Numbered from the stretch's first letter, positions 28,255-37,337 are shown. The stretch: DNA of 64,000 nt from Bacillus sp. FJAT-52991 (GCF_037201805.1 NZ_CP147404.1:2628001-2692000), one strand, 5' to 3'. The notes: generated by a model not told the origin, from the sequence alone. Numbers and translations are program-made.

Positions 28255-29349
28255 ATGAATCAACGATTAACAAAACTAATGAATTGGATGAAAACAGAAG
28301 ATATTCCTTTTTCATTTATTACCTCATCTGAAAACGTCTTTTATTTAACAGGCTTCAGAAGCGATCCGCATGAGCGTCTTCTCGGTGTCGCCATCTTTCA
28401 AGAAGCAGAGCCTTTTCTAGTCTGTCCGAAAATGGAAGTAACCGACGCACAAAACAGCGGCTGGGCATATGAAGTCGTTGGATATACTGATATCGAAAAC
28501 CCTTGGGAAATGATTCAATCCCGCGTTAATAGTCGAATCAACAACACTCAACAGATAGCTGTCGAAAAACAACACTTAAACGTTGAACGATACGAGGAAC
28601 TGTCTACACGCTTCCCTTCCGCTACCTTTGTTTCAGCGGAAGCCAAGCTAGAGCAGTTGCGAATGATCAAAGATGAAAAAGAGCTAGCCAGTTTGAAAAA
28701 GGCAGCGGAATACGCTGACTATGCAATTAAAGTGGGAACAGAGGCAATCCAAGAAGGAAAATCTGAGCTGGAAATTTTAGCAGAAATCGAATTTGAAATG
28801 AAAAAGAAAGGCATTGCGGAAATGTCATTTTCGACAATGGTGTTAACTGGAGCAAATGCGGCTTCTCCACACGGCATCCCTGGGGCAACAAAAGTTCAAA
28901 AGGGCGATTTAGTCTTATTTGATCTTGGTGTCGTTTATGAAGGTTATTGCTCAGACATTACACGTACCGTTGCTTTTGGAGAAATCAACGACAAACAGCG
29001 GGAAATTTACGAAACAGTACTTAAAGCGGAACAAGCGGCGATTGCTGCGGTTAAACCAGGTATAACAGCGAAAGAAATCGATTTAATAGCGAGATCTATC
29101 ATTGCCGATGCAGGATATGGAGAATACTTCCCACATCGTCTCGGTCATGGACTTGGCATTAGTGTACATGAATTCCCTAGCATCACTGAAACAAACGAGC
29201 TTGTTCTTCAAGAAGGAATGGTCTTTACCATTGAGCCAGGCATTTATGTTCCAGGTGTCGCCGGCGTTCGGATTGAAGACGATGTGTACGTGACAAGCAC
29301 AGGAAGTCAAATCCTAACTTCATTCCCTAAAGAATTACTATTTGTTTAG
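28255..29349 (+). CDS. Xaa-Pro aminopeptidase/dipeptidase, M24B family
   Basis: 364 residues. N-terminal creatinase-like domain (~1–125) and C-terminal pita-bread domain whose five metal ligands are recognisable in LFDLGVVYEGYCSDITRT (two Asp), HRLGHGLGISVHEFP (His), TIEPGIYVPG (Glu) and GVRIEDDV (Glu). It removes or cleaves residues adjacent to proline. RBS AAGGAGGA. Close relatives are called PepQ or YkvY in Bacillus; I do not choose between the names. Confidence 0.9.
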   Translation: MNQRLTKLMNWMKTEDIPFSFITSSENVFYLTGFRSDPHERLLGVAIFQEAEPFLVCPKMEVTDAQNSGWAYEVVGYTDIENPWEMIQSRVNSRINNTQQIAVEKQHLNVERYEELSTRFPSATFVSAEAKLEQLRMIKDEKELASLKKAAEYADYAIKVGTEAIQEGKSELEILAEIEFEMKKKGIAEMSFSTMVLTGANAASPHGIPGATKVQKGDLVLFDLGVVYEGYCSDITRTVAFGEINDKQREIYETVLKAEQAAIAAVKPGITAKEIDLIARSIIADAGYGEYFPHRLGHGLGISVHEFPSITETNELVLQEGMVFTIEPGIYVPGVAGVRIEDDVYVTSTGSQILTSFPKELLFV

Positions 29350-29366
29350 GAAAATTTCACATTTCT

Positions 29367-29397
29367 CAGTAAAATTTTACTGATAGAATGCTATAAT
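29367..29397 (+). promoter_or_regulatory. uspA promoter region with a 16-bp palindrome
   Basis: CAGTAAAATTTTACTG (29367–29382) is a perfect palindrome covering the place of a -35 box; TATAAT follows at 29392–29397. It could be an operator for an unidentified regulator of the stress gene. AT-rich palindromes also arise by chance. Confidence 0.4.
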
Positions 29398-29431
29398 TGT
29401 TGTACACCTAAATTATAAGGGGGAATGACAA

Positions 29432-29881
29432 ATGAGTATGAAATATGAAAATATTCTTGTAGCTGTTGACGGTTCAAAAGAAGCAGAATGGGCATTTAAA
29501 AAATCAATCGAGATTTCTAAACGAAATGATGCAACGTTAAATTTATTGCATGTCATTGACACTCGTTCATTCGCAGCCATCGAAGCATATGACCGTACAA
29601 TCGCTGAACGTGCTTCTAAATATGGTAGCGACCTATTAGAAGAGTACAAAGCAGAAGCTGAAAAAGCTGGAGTGAAAGCAGTCAATACGTTTGTGGAATA
29701 TGGTTCACCTAAAGTAATCATTCCTAAAGATGTAGCGAAAAAAGTCGAAGCTGACTTAATCGTTTGTGGAGCTACTGGGCTAAACGCAATGGAGCGCTTC
29801 TTAATCGGAAGTGTATCTGAACACATCACTCGTGCTGCTCGTTGCGACGTACTAGTCGTTCGCACAGATAAGGGAGAATAA
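29432..29881 (+). CDS. universal stress protein (UspA family)
   Basis: 149 residues, a single Usp domain. The start of the fold (YENILVAVDGSKEAEWAFKKS) and the ATP-binding G-2x-G-9x-G-S/T motif near the C-terminus (CGATGLNAMERFLIGSVSEHI) are clear, so it belongs to the ATP-binding subclass. RBS AAGGGGGAA. A terminator follows. Its stress inducer is not evident from the sequence. Confidence 0.93.
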   Translation: MSMKYENILVAVDGSKEAEWAFKKSIEISKRNDATLNLLHVIDTRSFAAIEAYDRTIAERASKYGSDLLEEYKAEAEKAGVKAVNTFVEYGSPKVIIPKDVAKKVEADLIVCGATGLNAMERFLIGSVSEHITRAARCDVLVVRTDKGE

Positions 29882-29885
29882 GATG

Positions 29886-29922
29886 AAAAACTGTCTCAAT
29901 TTTTTGGGGCAGTTTTTTTTAT
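29886..29922 (+). terminator. uspA terminator
   Basis: AACTGTCTCA and TGGGGCAGTT form a 10-bp stem including G-U pairs, followed by T8. Confidence 0.85.
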
Positions 29923-29982
29923 TCCCCTAGAAAACTGCCCTTATATCTTAAGGGTCTCCGATTGTAGAGAAAAACCCTTACA

Positions 29983-30318
29983 ATCTTTTTATTTTCAATT
30001 GCTTTTGAAGCAGGAATTATTAACGGAGAATCAGCCACTACATTTGCACCGTATGAGCCGATTACACGCGAACAAATGGCTGCAATGTCTGTGCGTGCTT
30101 ATGAATACAAGGCAGAGAAATCAGTAGAAGACGGTCCAATCAAGAATTTCAAAGATGCAGAAAAAATTAACGCTTACGCAAAAGAATCCGTTCAGAAAGC
30201 CTTCCGCCTAGGAATCATGGAAGGAAAAACAAATGATAAATTCGGACCAAAAGAAAGCTCAACTCGCGCTCAATCAGCTAAAGTTCTCTCCGTTATGCTT
30301 CATAAATTAGAAAAATAA
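29983..30318 (+). pseudogene. 3' remnant of an S-layer-homology (SLH) protein gene
   Basis: The frame runs from after an in-frame TAG (29965) to TAA 30318 without a start or RBS near its beginning. It reads the end of one SLH motif (AFEAGIINGES…FAPYEPITREQMAAMSVRAYEY) and a complete second one (FKDAEKINAYAKESVQKAFRLGIMEG … TRAQSAKVLSVML). SLH motifs anchor proteins to cell-wall pyruvylated polymer; normally there are three at one end of a large protein. Here everything upstream is gone and the neighbouring uspA ends 100 bp before. An internal ATG at 30076 could give an 80-residue peptide, but no RBS is seen. Confidence 0.8.
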
Positions 30319-30368
30319 AAGCATTCCCCCTCGCTTTAGCAACTGAAGCGAAGGGAATACTTTTTTCT
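30319..30368 (+). terminator. terminator after the SLH remnant
   Basis: GCATTCCC / GGGAAT outer pairs and GCTT / AAGC inner pairs make a hairpin followed by T6 (30361–30366). It is probably the terminator of the lost SLH gene. Confidence 0.6.
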
Positions 30369-30372
30369 CTAC

Positions 30373-30405
30373 AAAAAAACAAGCCCTTACTCCTTAAGGG
30401 CTTGT
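30373..30405 (-). terminator. argGH terminator overlapping the argH 3' end
   Basis: AACAAGCCCTTA (30379–30390) pairs with TAAGGGCTTGTT (30394–30405) and is followed by U7 on the minus strand. The promoter-proximal arm encodes the last codons of argH, so the stop codon lies inside the hairpin. Confidence 0.88.
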
Positions 30406-31781
30406 TGCGCATCGATCAAGTCTTTTGCTGCACTGATTTGGAGCTGAACTTGGTCGAATCCAGTACCGCCTAAAGACTTCCTTCTTTTGACGGCTTCATA
30501 TGGTGACAGCACTTGATAAATGTCTTCTTCAATGACCTCAGACGCTGCTTTTAGCTCCTCTAAAGGCAGGTCAGCGAGATAGCATTGATTTTGGATGCAG
30601 TGAAGCACTAGTTTTCCAACTATTTCGTGTGCTTCGCGGAATGGAATGCCTTTTGATGCTAAGTAATCAGCCAGCTCCGTAGCATTGGAGAAATCGTTGT
30701 GGACTGCTTCTCCTAAGCGGTCCTCGTTCACCTTCATTGTTTGAACCATTCCTGCAAAAATTTTCAAGGAACCAATAATTGTATGTACTGTATCGAACAT
30801 ACCTTCCTTGTCCTCTTGCATATCTTTGTTATACGCAAGCGGTAAACCTTTTAATACAGTTAACAAACTAAATAGATTGCCGTATACGCGACCTGTTTTT
30901 CCACGGATGAGCTCTGCCATATCAGGATTTTTCTTCTGAGGCATAATGCTTGATCCCGTAGAGAAGGCATCATCCATTTCAATAAATTGAAACTCTTGGC
31001 TCGACCAAAGAATCATCTCTTCTGCCAAGCGAGACAGATGCATCATTAAAATGGAAGAAGCGCTTAAAAATTCAAGGATGAAGTCACGGTCACTGACCGC
31101 ATCCATGCTGTTGGCATAGACTCCTGCAAACCCAAGTAGCTCAGCCGATAATTCACGATCAATTGGGAACGTTGTACCAGCAAGGGCACCAGCGCCTAGA
31201 GGCGAGATGTCCGTCCGTTTTAATCCCTCTTGAAAACGCTCTTTATCTCTTTGCAGCATCCAGAAATATGCCATTAAGTGGTGGCCGAATGAAATCGGCT
31301 GTGCTCTTTGCAAGTGGGTGTAGCCAGGTGCGAGTGTTTCCACATGCGCCTCGGCTTTCTCCACAATTGCTTCTTGAAACGCTTCAATTAAACCAATGAT
31401 TAGCTTGACCTGCTTCTTCAAGTACAAATGCATATCAGTGGCTACTTGATCGTTACGGCTACGGCCAGTGTGAAGCTTGCCACCAACCGCTCCGATTTCT
31501 TCGATCAAGAATTTTTCTAAATTTAAATGGATGTCCTCTTGGGCAACCGAAAAAGCTAATTCACCTTTTGAAGCTTTCTCCTTTAAAGCTTCAAGGCCGC
31601 CCGTGATTTGATCTGCTTCCTCTTTTGTTAAAATGCCTGTTTCACCAAGCATTGTGACATGCGCGATACTTCCTTCTAAGTCTTCAAACACAAGCTCTTG
31701 ATCAAAGTGGATGGATGCTCCAAATTCATCTACCCATTGTTCTGCTGACTTTTGGAAGCGCCCTCCCCATAGCTTTTTCAT
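30387..31781 (-). CDS. argH: argininosuccinate lyase
   Basis: 464 residues from ATG 31781, which gives the family N-terminus MKKLWGGRF and overlaps the argG stop as ATGA; the open frame extends 20 codons further into argG. It splits argininosuccinate into arginine and fumarate, the last step of arginine synthesis. The fumarase/aspartase signature [12 protein letters not shown] is intact, as are [12 protein letters not shown] and [15 protein letters not shown]. Second gene of argGH. Confidence 0.97.
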   Translation of the reverse strand: MKKLWGGRFQKSAEQWVDEFGASIHFDQELVFEDLEGSIAHVTMLGETGILTKEEADQITGGLEALKEKASKGELAFSVAQEDIHLNLEKFLIEEIGAVGGKLHTGRSRNDQVATDMHLYLKKQVKLIIGLIEAFQEAIVEKAEAHVETLAPGYTHLQRAQPISFGHHLMAYFWMLQRDKERFQEGLKRTDISPLGAGALAGTTFPIDRELSAELLGFAGVYANSMDAVSDRDFILEFLSASSILMMHLSRLAEEMILWSSQEFQFIEMDDAFSTGSSIMPQKKNPDMAELIRGKTGRVYGNLFSLLTVLKGLPLAYNKDMQEDKEGMFDTVHTIIGSLKIFAGMVQTMKVNEDRLGEAVHNDFSNATELADYLASKGIPFREAHEIVGKLVLHCIQNQCYLADLPLEELKAASEVIEEDIYQVLSPYEAVKRRKSLGGTGFDQVQLQISAAKDLIDAQQALKE

Positions 31782-32986
31782 GAATGAATCTTCTCCTTCT
31801 CCTGCTGTACCATTGAATTCACTTTTGTTGGAAGACCCCATAACTGGATAAACCCTACGGCTGCATCGTGATCAAACTCATCTTCTGTTGTGTATGTCGC
31901 TAGTTTTTCATTGTATAGAGAATAGTCAGATTTTCTTCCTTCTACAATGGCATGACCTTTAAACAATTTCACACGAACCGTTCCAGTCACAAACTTCTGC
32001 GTTTCTTTTAAGAATGCTTCAAGTGGTGCTCTCAATGAGGAGAACCATAATCCATCATAGATCAGCTCTGTGATTTTCTTCTCAATCACTGGTTTAAAGT
32101 GAGCGACTTCTTTTACTAACGTTAAATCTTCAAGTTCTTTATGCGCCTTGATTAATGTGATCGCACCTGGGCACTCATACACTTCTCTCGATTTAATACC
32201 AACAAGGCGGTTTTCTACATGGTCAATTCTTCCTACACCATGTTTTCCAGCTACTTCATTTAAATGAAGGATTAGTTCAGCTAAAGAATATTGTACGCCG
32301 TTCACTGCAACTGGTACACCTTCTTTAAAATCGATTTCGATGATTTCAGGACTATCTGGTGTGTTTTCTAAAGCAACTGTTAAATCATAAGCATCCTCTG
32401 GTGGCGCTGCCCAAGGATCTTCCAAAATTCCGCACTCATTGCTTCTACCCCAAAGGTTTTGGTCGATCGAGAATGGACTATCTAAGTTGATCGGCACTGG
32501 AATATTGTTTTGTTTCGCATACTCGATCTCTTCTTCCCGTGACCATTTCCAATCACGTACTGGAGCAAGAACTTCAAGATCAGGATTCAATGCTTTAATG
32601 GATACTTCGAAACGAACTTGATCATTTCCTTTACCCGTACAACCGTGAGCAACCGCGACTGCATTTTCTTTTTCAGCTACCTCTACTAGCTTTTTCGAAA
32701 TAAGCGGACGTGAAAGTGCGGATACTAGCGGATATTTACCCTCGTATAAAGTATGTGCTTGAAGAGCGATTAATGCATACTCTTTTGCATATTCTTCTTT
32801 CGCATCGATCATGTAGCTCGCTACCGCTCCTACTTGAAGTGCCTTTTCTTTAATAAACTCTAAATCCTTTCCTTCACCAACATCTAAGCAACAAGCGACT
32901 ACATCATAACCTTTCTCCTTTAACCACGGAATGGCCACCGATGTATCTAATCCCCCAGAATACGCAAGAACAACTTTTTTACTCAT
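31778..32986 (-). CDS. argG: argininosuccinate synthase
   Basis: 402 residues. It joins citrulline and aspartate with ATP. The N-terminal PP-loop [15 protein letters not shown], the [13 protein letters not shown] segment and the aspartate/citrulline-binding [16 protein letters not shown] region are present. RBS AGGAGGAAGT precedes ATG 32986. Upstream ARG-box-like sequences suggest ArgR/AhrC control. argH overlaps its stop. Confidence 0.97.
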   Translation of the reverse strand: MSKKVVLAYSGGLDTSVAIPWLKEKGYDVVACCLDVGEGKDLEFIKEKALQVGAVASYMIDAKEEYAKEYALIALQAHTLYEGKYPLVSALSRPLISKKLVEVAEKENAVAVAHGCTGKGNDQVRFEVSIKALNPDLEVLAPVRDWKWSREEEIEYAKQNNIPVPINLDSPFSIDQNLWGRSNECGILEDPWAAPPEDAYDLTVALENTPDSPEIIEIDFKEGVPVAVNGVQYSLAELILHLNEVAGKHGVGRIDHVENRLVGIKSREVYECPGAITLIKAHKELEDLTLVKEVAHFKPVIEKKITELIYDGLWFSSLRAPLEAFLKETQKFVTGTVRVKLFKGHAIVEGRKSDYSLYNEKLATYTTEDEFDHDAAVGFIQLWGLPTKVNSMVQQEKEKIHS

Positions 32987-33024
32987 GACTTACTTCCTCC
33001 TCTAAGTTGATATCTATTAGTATA

Positions 33025-33149
33025 AATATTCATTTTTATTAATTTTTATTCTCTTAACATGAATAAAGAATACCATGTTCTTCATAAGCTTTCAAGTAGT
33101 TTATTCAAAAAAAGTGTATTTTTTTGCTTTTTTATGAATAAATAATCAT
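33025..33149 (-). promoter_or_regulatory. candidate ARG boxes upstream of argGH
   Basis: Three sequences resemble the Bacillus ARG box (CATGAATAAAAATTCAAG-like): ATGAATAAATAATCAT at 33134–33149 (a near palindrome), CATGAATAAAGAATAC at 33058–33073 and AATATTCATTTTTATT at 33025–33040. AhrC hexamers bind pairs of such boxes to repress biosynthesis. The region is AT-rich, so chance matches are possible. Confidence 0.5.
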
Positions 33150-33204
33150 GCAATACTGGAGTTTTGCAGAAAACAAAGGAAAACGGTAAGATGGAGAAAA
33201 AAAG

Positions 33205-33513
33205 ATGGGAGAGCCTATGTACTTTCAAACAAACCCACGTCTTGGGATCTCTGTACCTCATTTAATGAAGGAATGGACTCATTACTCTATGAATGAACAA
33301 GCCTATATCCTTCATGAATGGGAAACGATTCGTGGCAGTATTCCCGATCGAATTAAAAACTTGGAAAAAGAAATTAACGAACGCCAAGCTCAGCTTGATC
33401 ATGAAGAAAGCTTTCAGCGCTCTTGCTTGCTTAATGAAGAAATCAGTGAACTTGCTTCTATCATTAATGATCTTTGGCTTTGGTTTCGGACTTCGCCTTC
33501 TATGGAGAAATAA
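33205..33513 (+). CDS. small protein of unknown function, coiled-coil
   Basis: 102 residues from ATG 33205 (GGAG 8 nt upstream). The centre (~45–85) is rich in E, K, Q and L with heptad-like spacing (IKNLEKEINERQAQLDHEES), suggesting a short coiled coil. No membrane segment, signal or cysteine pair. I do not recognise the family. It is divergent from argG and ends at a GC-rich terminator shared with the convergent EcsC-family gene, which supports it being a real gene. Confidence 0.65.
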   Translation: MGEPMYFQTNPRLGISVPHLMKEWTHYSMNEQAYILHEWETIRGSIPDRIKNLEKEINERQAQLDHEESFQRSCLLNEEISELASIINDLWLWFRTSPSMEK

Positions 33514-33541
33514 GTCCATCTGGCAATGTATCAGCACTCAC

Positions 33542-33579
33542 AAAAGCCGCCGTATACTTTTCGTACACGGCGGCTTTTT
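33542..33579 (+). terminator. shared terminator, 102-aa gene / EcsC gene
   Basis: GCCGCCGT (33546–33553) and ACGGCGGC (33567–33574) with inner TAC/GTA pairs form a strong hairpin with T5 on the plus side and A4 on the other, so it can work in both directions. Confidence 0.88.
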
Positions 33580-34421
33580 CATTGGCTGTCTGCTTTCTTC
33601 TCCTGCAATAAGCGATATTGATAATATTTTTCTGCATAGGTCGTTACCGTTTTCGTTAAACGATAGTTCATACCCGCTCCGATCGCTAAACTAACAAGGG
33701 GCAAGTTAGATATTTTTTTATGTTTAAATACAGTAATAGCCATCAACTTAAACAATTGCTTGATCGGCCCTTCAATCCAAGCCGTGCCTGTCAACTGATC
33801 GGTTTCTTCATAAAAGAAAGATTGGTCCTGCGCTTCTAGTTCCAAGAGAAGCTCCTGCCAGCCGGCTGCCTTTAAACGATCTGGCAATGTAGCTGCGTGA
33901 AACACCTTTAGGGAGGCCATCATTTCAAATGGTGTCTGCGGGTCGTATCCGTAAGACATAGCTGTCAACTGAACAGCTCGCAGGTTAATCAAGACCATGG
34001 CAAGAAAATCCGTGCTAACCGGCACAGCTCCACCCGTTCCCGTGATGCCTCCTTGAATGAGAGAATACATACGTTGTCTAGATGCCTGCTGACGATTTAA
34101 GTAGGCTAACTGGTCTAGTGTTAGCTTTTTCATATCGGGAATCGTCTTTACCTCTTCATTAAAAACTCTAGCAGAAGTTAAGATTCTCTCACGCGCTTCA
34201 TTTTGAAATTGTGAACCTTGCAATAAAGAATGCATTTGAAAAAGTGCATTATCCAACTGACCAAAAAAAGTAGCCACTGTTTCTTCCGGAATAGCTTCAA
34301 ATGCCGCTTGTAACCATTTAGCATATGTATATTGGAAATCATTGCCTTCATAATCTACTAGTGATTGTTCCCAAGCCATAATATCTTCCCAAACAGCTTC
34401 GTCTCGTTCAGTCCAAGCCAT
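33579..34421 (-). CDS. EcsC family protein
   Basis: 280 residues. The C-terminal half shows the family pattern of glycine/alanine helices (IQGGITGTGGAVPVSTDFLAMVLINLRAVQLTAMSYGYDP) and ends with IGAGMNYRLTKTVTTYAEKYYQYR. This resembles EcsC-domain proteins, membrane-associated and of unclear function; EcsC itself accompanies the EcsAB transporter, which is not here. The N-terminus starts with a tryptophan-rich segment (MAWTERDEAVWEDIMAWEQ). RBS GAGGGGAT. Confidence 0.7.
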   Translation of the reverse strand: MAWTERDEAVWEDIMAWEQSLVDYEGNDFQYTYAKWLQAAFEAIPEETVATFFGQLDNALFQMHSLLQGSQFQNEARERILTSARVFNEEVKTIPDMKKLTLDQLAYLNRQQASRQRMYSLIQGGITGTGGAVPVSTDFLAMVLINLRAVQLTAMSYGYDPQTPFEMMASLKVFHAATLPDRLKAAGWQELLLELEAQDQSFFYEETDQLTGTAWIEGPIKQLFKLMAITVFKHKKISNLPLVSLAIGAGMNYRLTKTVTTYAEKYYQYRLLQEKKADSQ

Positions 34422-34593
34422 AACAATCCCCTCCTTGTTTCACTGTTGCTTGTCTTTTCATTCTCTATGATCCTATTAAAAATGTCAATTTCTCTCTATG
34501 CATGCGACAAGCTCCCCCTATGTTGTTTTTCTATTAGGAAAACAACAAAAAAGGAGAAACTCGTCCTCATCTGCTTAAGAAAGAGCTTTCTTT

Positions 34594-35811
34594 TCAATCT
34601 CTTTCCAATTTCTGCAACGATAAATACTTCCTTCTTATATAAGCCCAAATACTCGAGAAGAACAACAGGTTAGCCGCAATCACAAATACAGTAATAACTC
34701 CATATGTTTCTGCTACATAACCAAAAAACAGAGAAGCCACTCCAAAAGTTCCGGTCAATATCGCATCTCTCGCTGAAAGCACCTTGGGCAACTGTTTCTT
34801 TGATGCGGTTAATTGAACAACCGTTTGCTGTCCAATCATTTTCAATTGCGTGGCTACACCCACAAAAACAGACATTAATAACGACCATAAAGGATTAGTG
34901 GAAAGACCGAAACATAAAGTGAAAACGCCCACCAATAATGCACTAATACAAATAACTTGCGAAAACTTCCTTTTCAAATAAGATTGTGCTTTCAGACTTA
35001 GCAGCCCTCCGATCATTAAACCAACAAAAAAAGCGGAGTTTATATATCCCCACCAGGCTTCGCTTTTATGAAGAACTTCCTCCACATAAATATACAAAAT
35101 AGCCGCAATCCAAACGACGTTGGCGATAGAATCCATTACATCCATAACAGCCACTGTCTTCAGCGACGGTGTTTTCCAAATAATCACCCAGCCTTCTTTT
35201 ACAGCATCCCTTTTATTTTCTGAAGAAGGTGTTCGCTTTTCTTCACTGTCTTGAATCCCCATCATGATAAGCGTAGAAAGCAAAAACAAAGCAATGGTCA
35301 AATCAATCAAGTATGCACCTCCAAAAAGCGCAACAAGGATCGCACCAATCGGCCAACCACCAAGTTGAATGATTTGATCCACGACCACTATTAAACTATT
35401 TGCTTTTACTAACCTACTAGGTGAAACAAACTGTGGAAGTAGCGAATTCCGTGTAGGTATAGCCCATCCGTCGAGAAAAGCCATGAGGGCTACAATCAAA
35501 AACACAAAGTACAAATCATTCGTATCTATCTTCATCCACGGGTCTAAAGCAAGTATGCCTAACAACATCGTTTTTCCTAGTTGAGAATAGACCAGGATTT
35601 TCTTCAAAGAATATCGTTCAACAAGTAAAGGGGCTACAACCTCACCACCAAATCGGGAAATTGTGATAACAAATGGAATGAACGCCATTAAAGCTGCGGA
35701 ACCGCTCAATTTGTAAAAAATACTAATTAAACCCACAATGTAAAAAAGGTCTCCACTATTAGCCAAAACTTGCCCGATCCAAAGTAAATGAAAAGAACGT
35801 TGATTAAACAT
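34594..35811 (-). CDS. major facilitator superfamily transporter
   Basis: 405 residues with about twelve hydrophobic helices and a long polar central loop (~185–210, EEKRTPSSENKRDAV). N-terminal LWIGQVLANSGDLFYIVGL and PLLVERYSLKKILVYSQL (motif-A region) resemble the MFS_3/enterobactin-exporter-like family. An export substrate cannot be read from the sequence. RBS AAGGAGATAGGCGTTT. It stands between the EcsC gene and phaP. Confidence 0.85.
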   Translation of the reverse strand: MFNQRSFHLLWIGQVLANSGDLFYIVGLISIFYKLSGSAALMAFIPFVITISRFGGEVVAPLLVERYSLKKILVYSQLGKTMLLGILALDPWMKIDTNDLYFVFLIVALMAFLDGWAIPTRNSLLPQFVSPSRLVKANSLIVVVDQIIQLGGWPIGAILVALFGGAYLIDLTIALFLLSTLIMMGIQDSEEKRTPSSENKRDAVKEGWVIIWKTPSLKTVAVMDVMDSIANVVWIAAILYIYVEEVLHKSEAWWGYINSAFFVGLMIGGLLSLKAQSYLKRKFSQVICISALLVGVFTLCFGLSTNPLWSLLMSVFVGVATQLKMIGQQTVVQLTASKKQLPKVLSARDAILTGTFGVASLFFGYVAETYGVITVFVIAANLLFFSSIWAYIRRKYLSLQKLERD

Positions 35812-35952
35812 AAACGCCTATCTCCTTCGCTAAATATTCAGTTTTTAAGTTAGATAGGGATCGTTTACATTGGATTCTTCCTTTCATTCATAGTGTGTTC
35901 ATTATAAATCATATGCTAAACCAATTGAACAGATGCTTTAATCATTTCCCAC

Positions 35953-35988
35953 AAAAAAGCCAACTCAGATTCATTCCGAGTTGGCTTC
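35953..35988 (-). terminator. phaP terminator
   Basis: AAGCCAACTC (35957–35966) pairs with GAGTTGGCTT (35978–35987), followed by U5–6 on the minus strand. Confidence 0.9.
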
Positions 35989-35999
35989 ACCATCATTTA

Positions 36000-36509
36000 T
36001 TACTTAGCAATTAATTCAAACGATTGAAGCATCCCTTTTTGTGTTTGCTTCAATTGATTAATTAAATCCTCGCAAGCGTTTAATACTTCTGCACGGTTTT
36101 GTTGTTGTGCTTCAAGTGCATTTTTATATGTTTCTTCTAAATGAGCTTGAGATTTAGATAGCATTTCGATAGATGCTTTCCCTGGGTTAAGAGCTAGTGC
36201 TTGAGTCGTATAGCTGATTTCTTCTAACTGACCGACCCATTCAGAAAGATTTTTGCCGCCAAGCTCTTGTTGGTTCCAAGAAGAGTTCATATTGGACTTC
36301 CACTCTGAAGACAGCTTTTTAGAGTTTTCTTCTAGCTTAGAAATTTGTGCGCGGCTAGAATTGATCCAATCTTTTTGTCTTTCAAACACTTGAAGTGTTT
36401 TTTGCTCTAATCCATCTTGAGAAGAATAAAACGTTTTAAATCCGTTAAACCACCCATCCCAAAACACATCGATTACATCAATAGACTTGTTTGTTTCTTT
36501 TTTATTCAT
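36000..36509 (-). CDS. phaP: PhaP phasin of PHA granules
   Basis: 169 residues from ATG 36509 (TGGAGG, 9 nt upstream). A low-complexity, Q/E/K/S-rich, helix-forming protein with coiled-coil character (QISKLEENSKKLSSEWKSN; EAQQQNRAEVLNACEDLINQLKQTQKG). It resembles the Bacillus megaterium-type phasin, which coats PHA granules and controls their size. Its place in phaP–phaQ, divergent from phaRBC, is that of the B. megaterium locus. A perfect GTATAA/TTATAC palindrome lies 44–63 nt upstream. Confidence 0.88.
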   Translation of the reverse strand: MNKKETNKSIDVIDVFWDGWFNGFKTFYSSQDGLEQKTLQVFERQKDWINSSRAQISKLEENSKKLSSEWKSNMNSSWNQQELGGKNLSEWVGQLEEISYTTQALALNPGKASIEMLSKSQAHLEETYKNALEAQQQNRAEVLNACEDLINQLKQTQKGMLQSFELIAK

Positions 36510-36552
36510 TGTTTGAAACCTCCATTTTAATTTAATTAAGGTCAATTAGACC

Positions 36553-36572
36553 TTGTATAAAAACTTATACAA
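36553..36572 (-). promoter_or_regulatory. palindrome upstream of phaP
   Basis: TTGTATAA (36553–36560), AAAC, TTATACAA (36565–36572): eight-bp perfect arms, in the phaQ–phaP gap. The half-site GTATAA resembles the GTGTAA half-site ahead of phaQ. It could be a PhaQ operator or simply the -10 region. Confidence 0.4.
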
Positions 36573-36644
36573 TTGCCAAAGTCATTCATTTGACAGTTGC
36601 AAAGCCTTATAAAAGTTATGCTGTCTAAACTAAAGAGGTCTTGT

Positions 36645-37067
36645 CTATTTTTTCGATTGATCATCTTTATTCGTTGTGAATCCTGGTGGCATAAAAAATT
36701 GACTGTATACATTAAAAAATTGATCAAGCATTTTTTGATATTGCTCTAGTGAAGAGGCCCACATCTGTAAATATTGCTCACCTGCAGATGTAATGGAATA
36801 AATTCGTTTGGCAGGTCCCCCTGATGATGTATCCCACTCAGAAGTGACAAACTCATCCTTCTCTAGCTGCCTTAATGTTCTATAAAAATTCCCTTGATCA
36901 ATGGAATGAAATCCAAATTGAATAAGTTTTTGCATTAATTCATATCCGTGGGCATTCCAATCCCTTAAAAGAAGCAAAAGTACAGGAATCATAAAGTTTT
37001 TCGGTGCACCGGCTACATTTCTTTTCCCGTCCTTGTTCTCTTTAGAGCTACTCCGGTTTGAAACCAT
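36645..37067 (-). CDS. phaQ: PhaQ, PadR-type repressor of the pha locus
   Basis: 140 residues from ATG 37067 (AGGTG 7 nt upstream). PadR-type winged helix: PVLLLLLRDWNAHGYELMQKL, GNFYRTLRQLEKDEFVTSEWD, GGPAKRIYSITSAGEQYL, followed by a C-terminal helix for dimerisation. In B. megaterium PhaQ represses its own gene and phaP and is released by PHB. A GTGTAA-T-TTACAC palindrome 35 nt upstream is the likely operator. Start alternative: GTG 37076. Confidence 0.9.
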   Translation of the reverse strand: MVSNRSSSKENKDGKRNVAGAPKNFMIPVLLLLLRDWNAHGYELMQKLIQFGFHSIDQGNFYRTLRQLEKDEFVTSEWDTSSGGPAKRIYSITSAGEQYLQMWASSLEQYQKMLDQFFNVYSQFFMPPGFTTNKDDQSKK

Positions 37068-37097
37068 CGCTATCACCTACTATATCTTTAATATTGC

Positions 37098-37118
37098 TCA
37101 TATGTGTAATTTACACCT
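37098..37118 (-). promoter_or_regulatory. candidate PhaQ (PadR) operator
   Basis: GTGTAATTTACAC (37102–37114) is a perfect palindrome, extended by ATA/TAT after one mismatch on each side. It lies 31 nt upstream of phaQ, between phaQ and the divergent phaRBC operon. PadR proteins typically bind ATGT/ACAT-type dyads. Confidence 0.55.
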
Positions 37119-37337
37119 ATATGCATTTCAAGTCAAGCTTTGCATCACCTACAAATATTGACAAAATGAATTCCAATCGACAACATTTGTTAAAAACATT
37201 GTCAAAATTCTGGGTTTTTGATTAGAATTTTACGTTTTTTTTTGGAACAAAAGATGGCTCATGTGTATTATCCTAAATATGTAGCAATAGTGTTAAGATT
37301 TATAAAAAACTAAAAATTCAAAAGGAGTTAAAGCGTA

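Noticed and set aside
37158..37205. TTGACAAAATG … CATTGTCAA inverted repeat upstream of phaR as a promoter or operator
   Set aside because: TTGACA at 37158 has no acceptable -10 at 16–18 nt and the arms are 29 nt apart; not strong enough to report as a feature.
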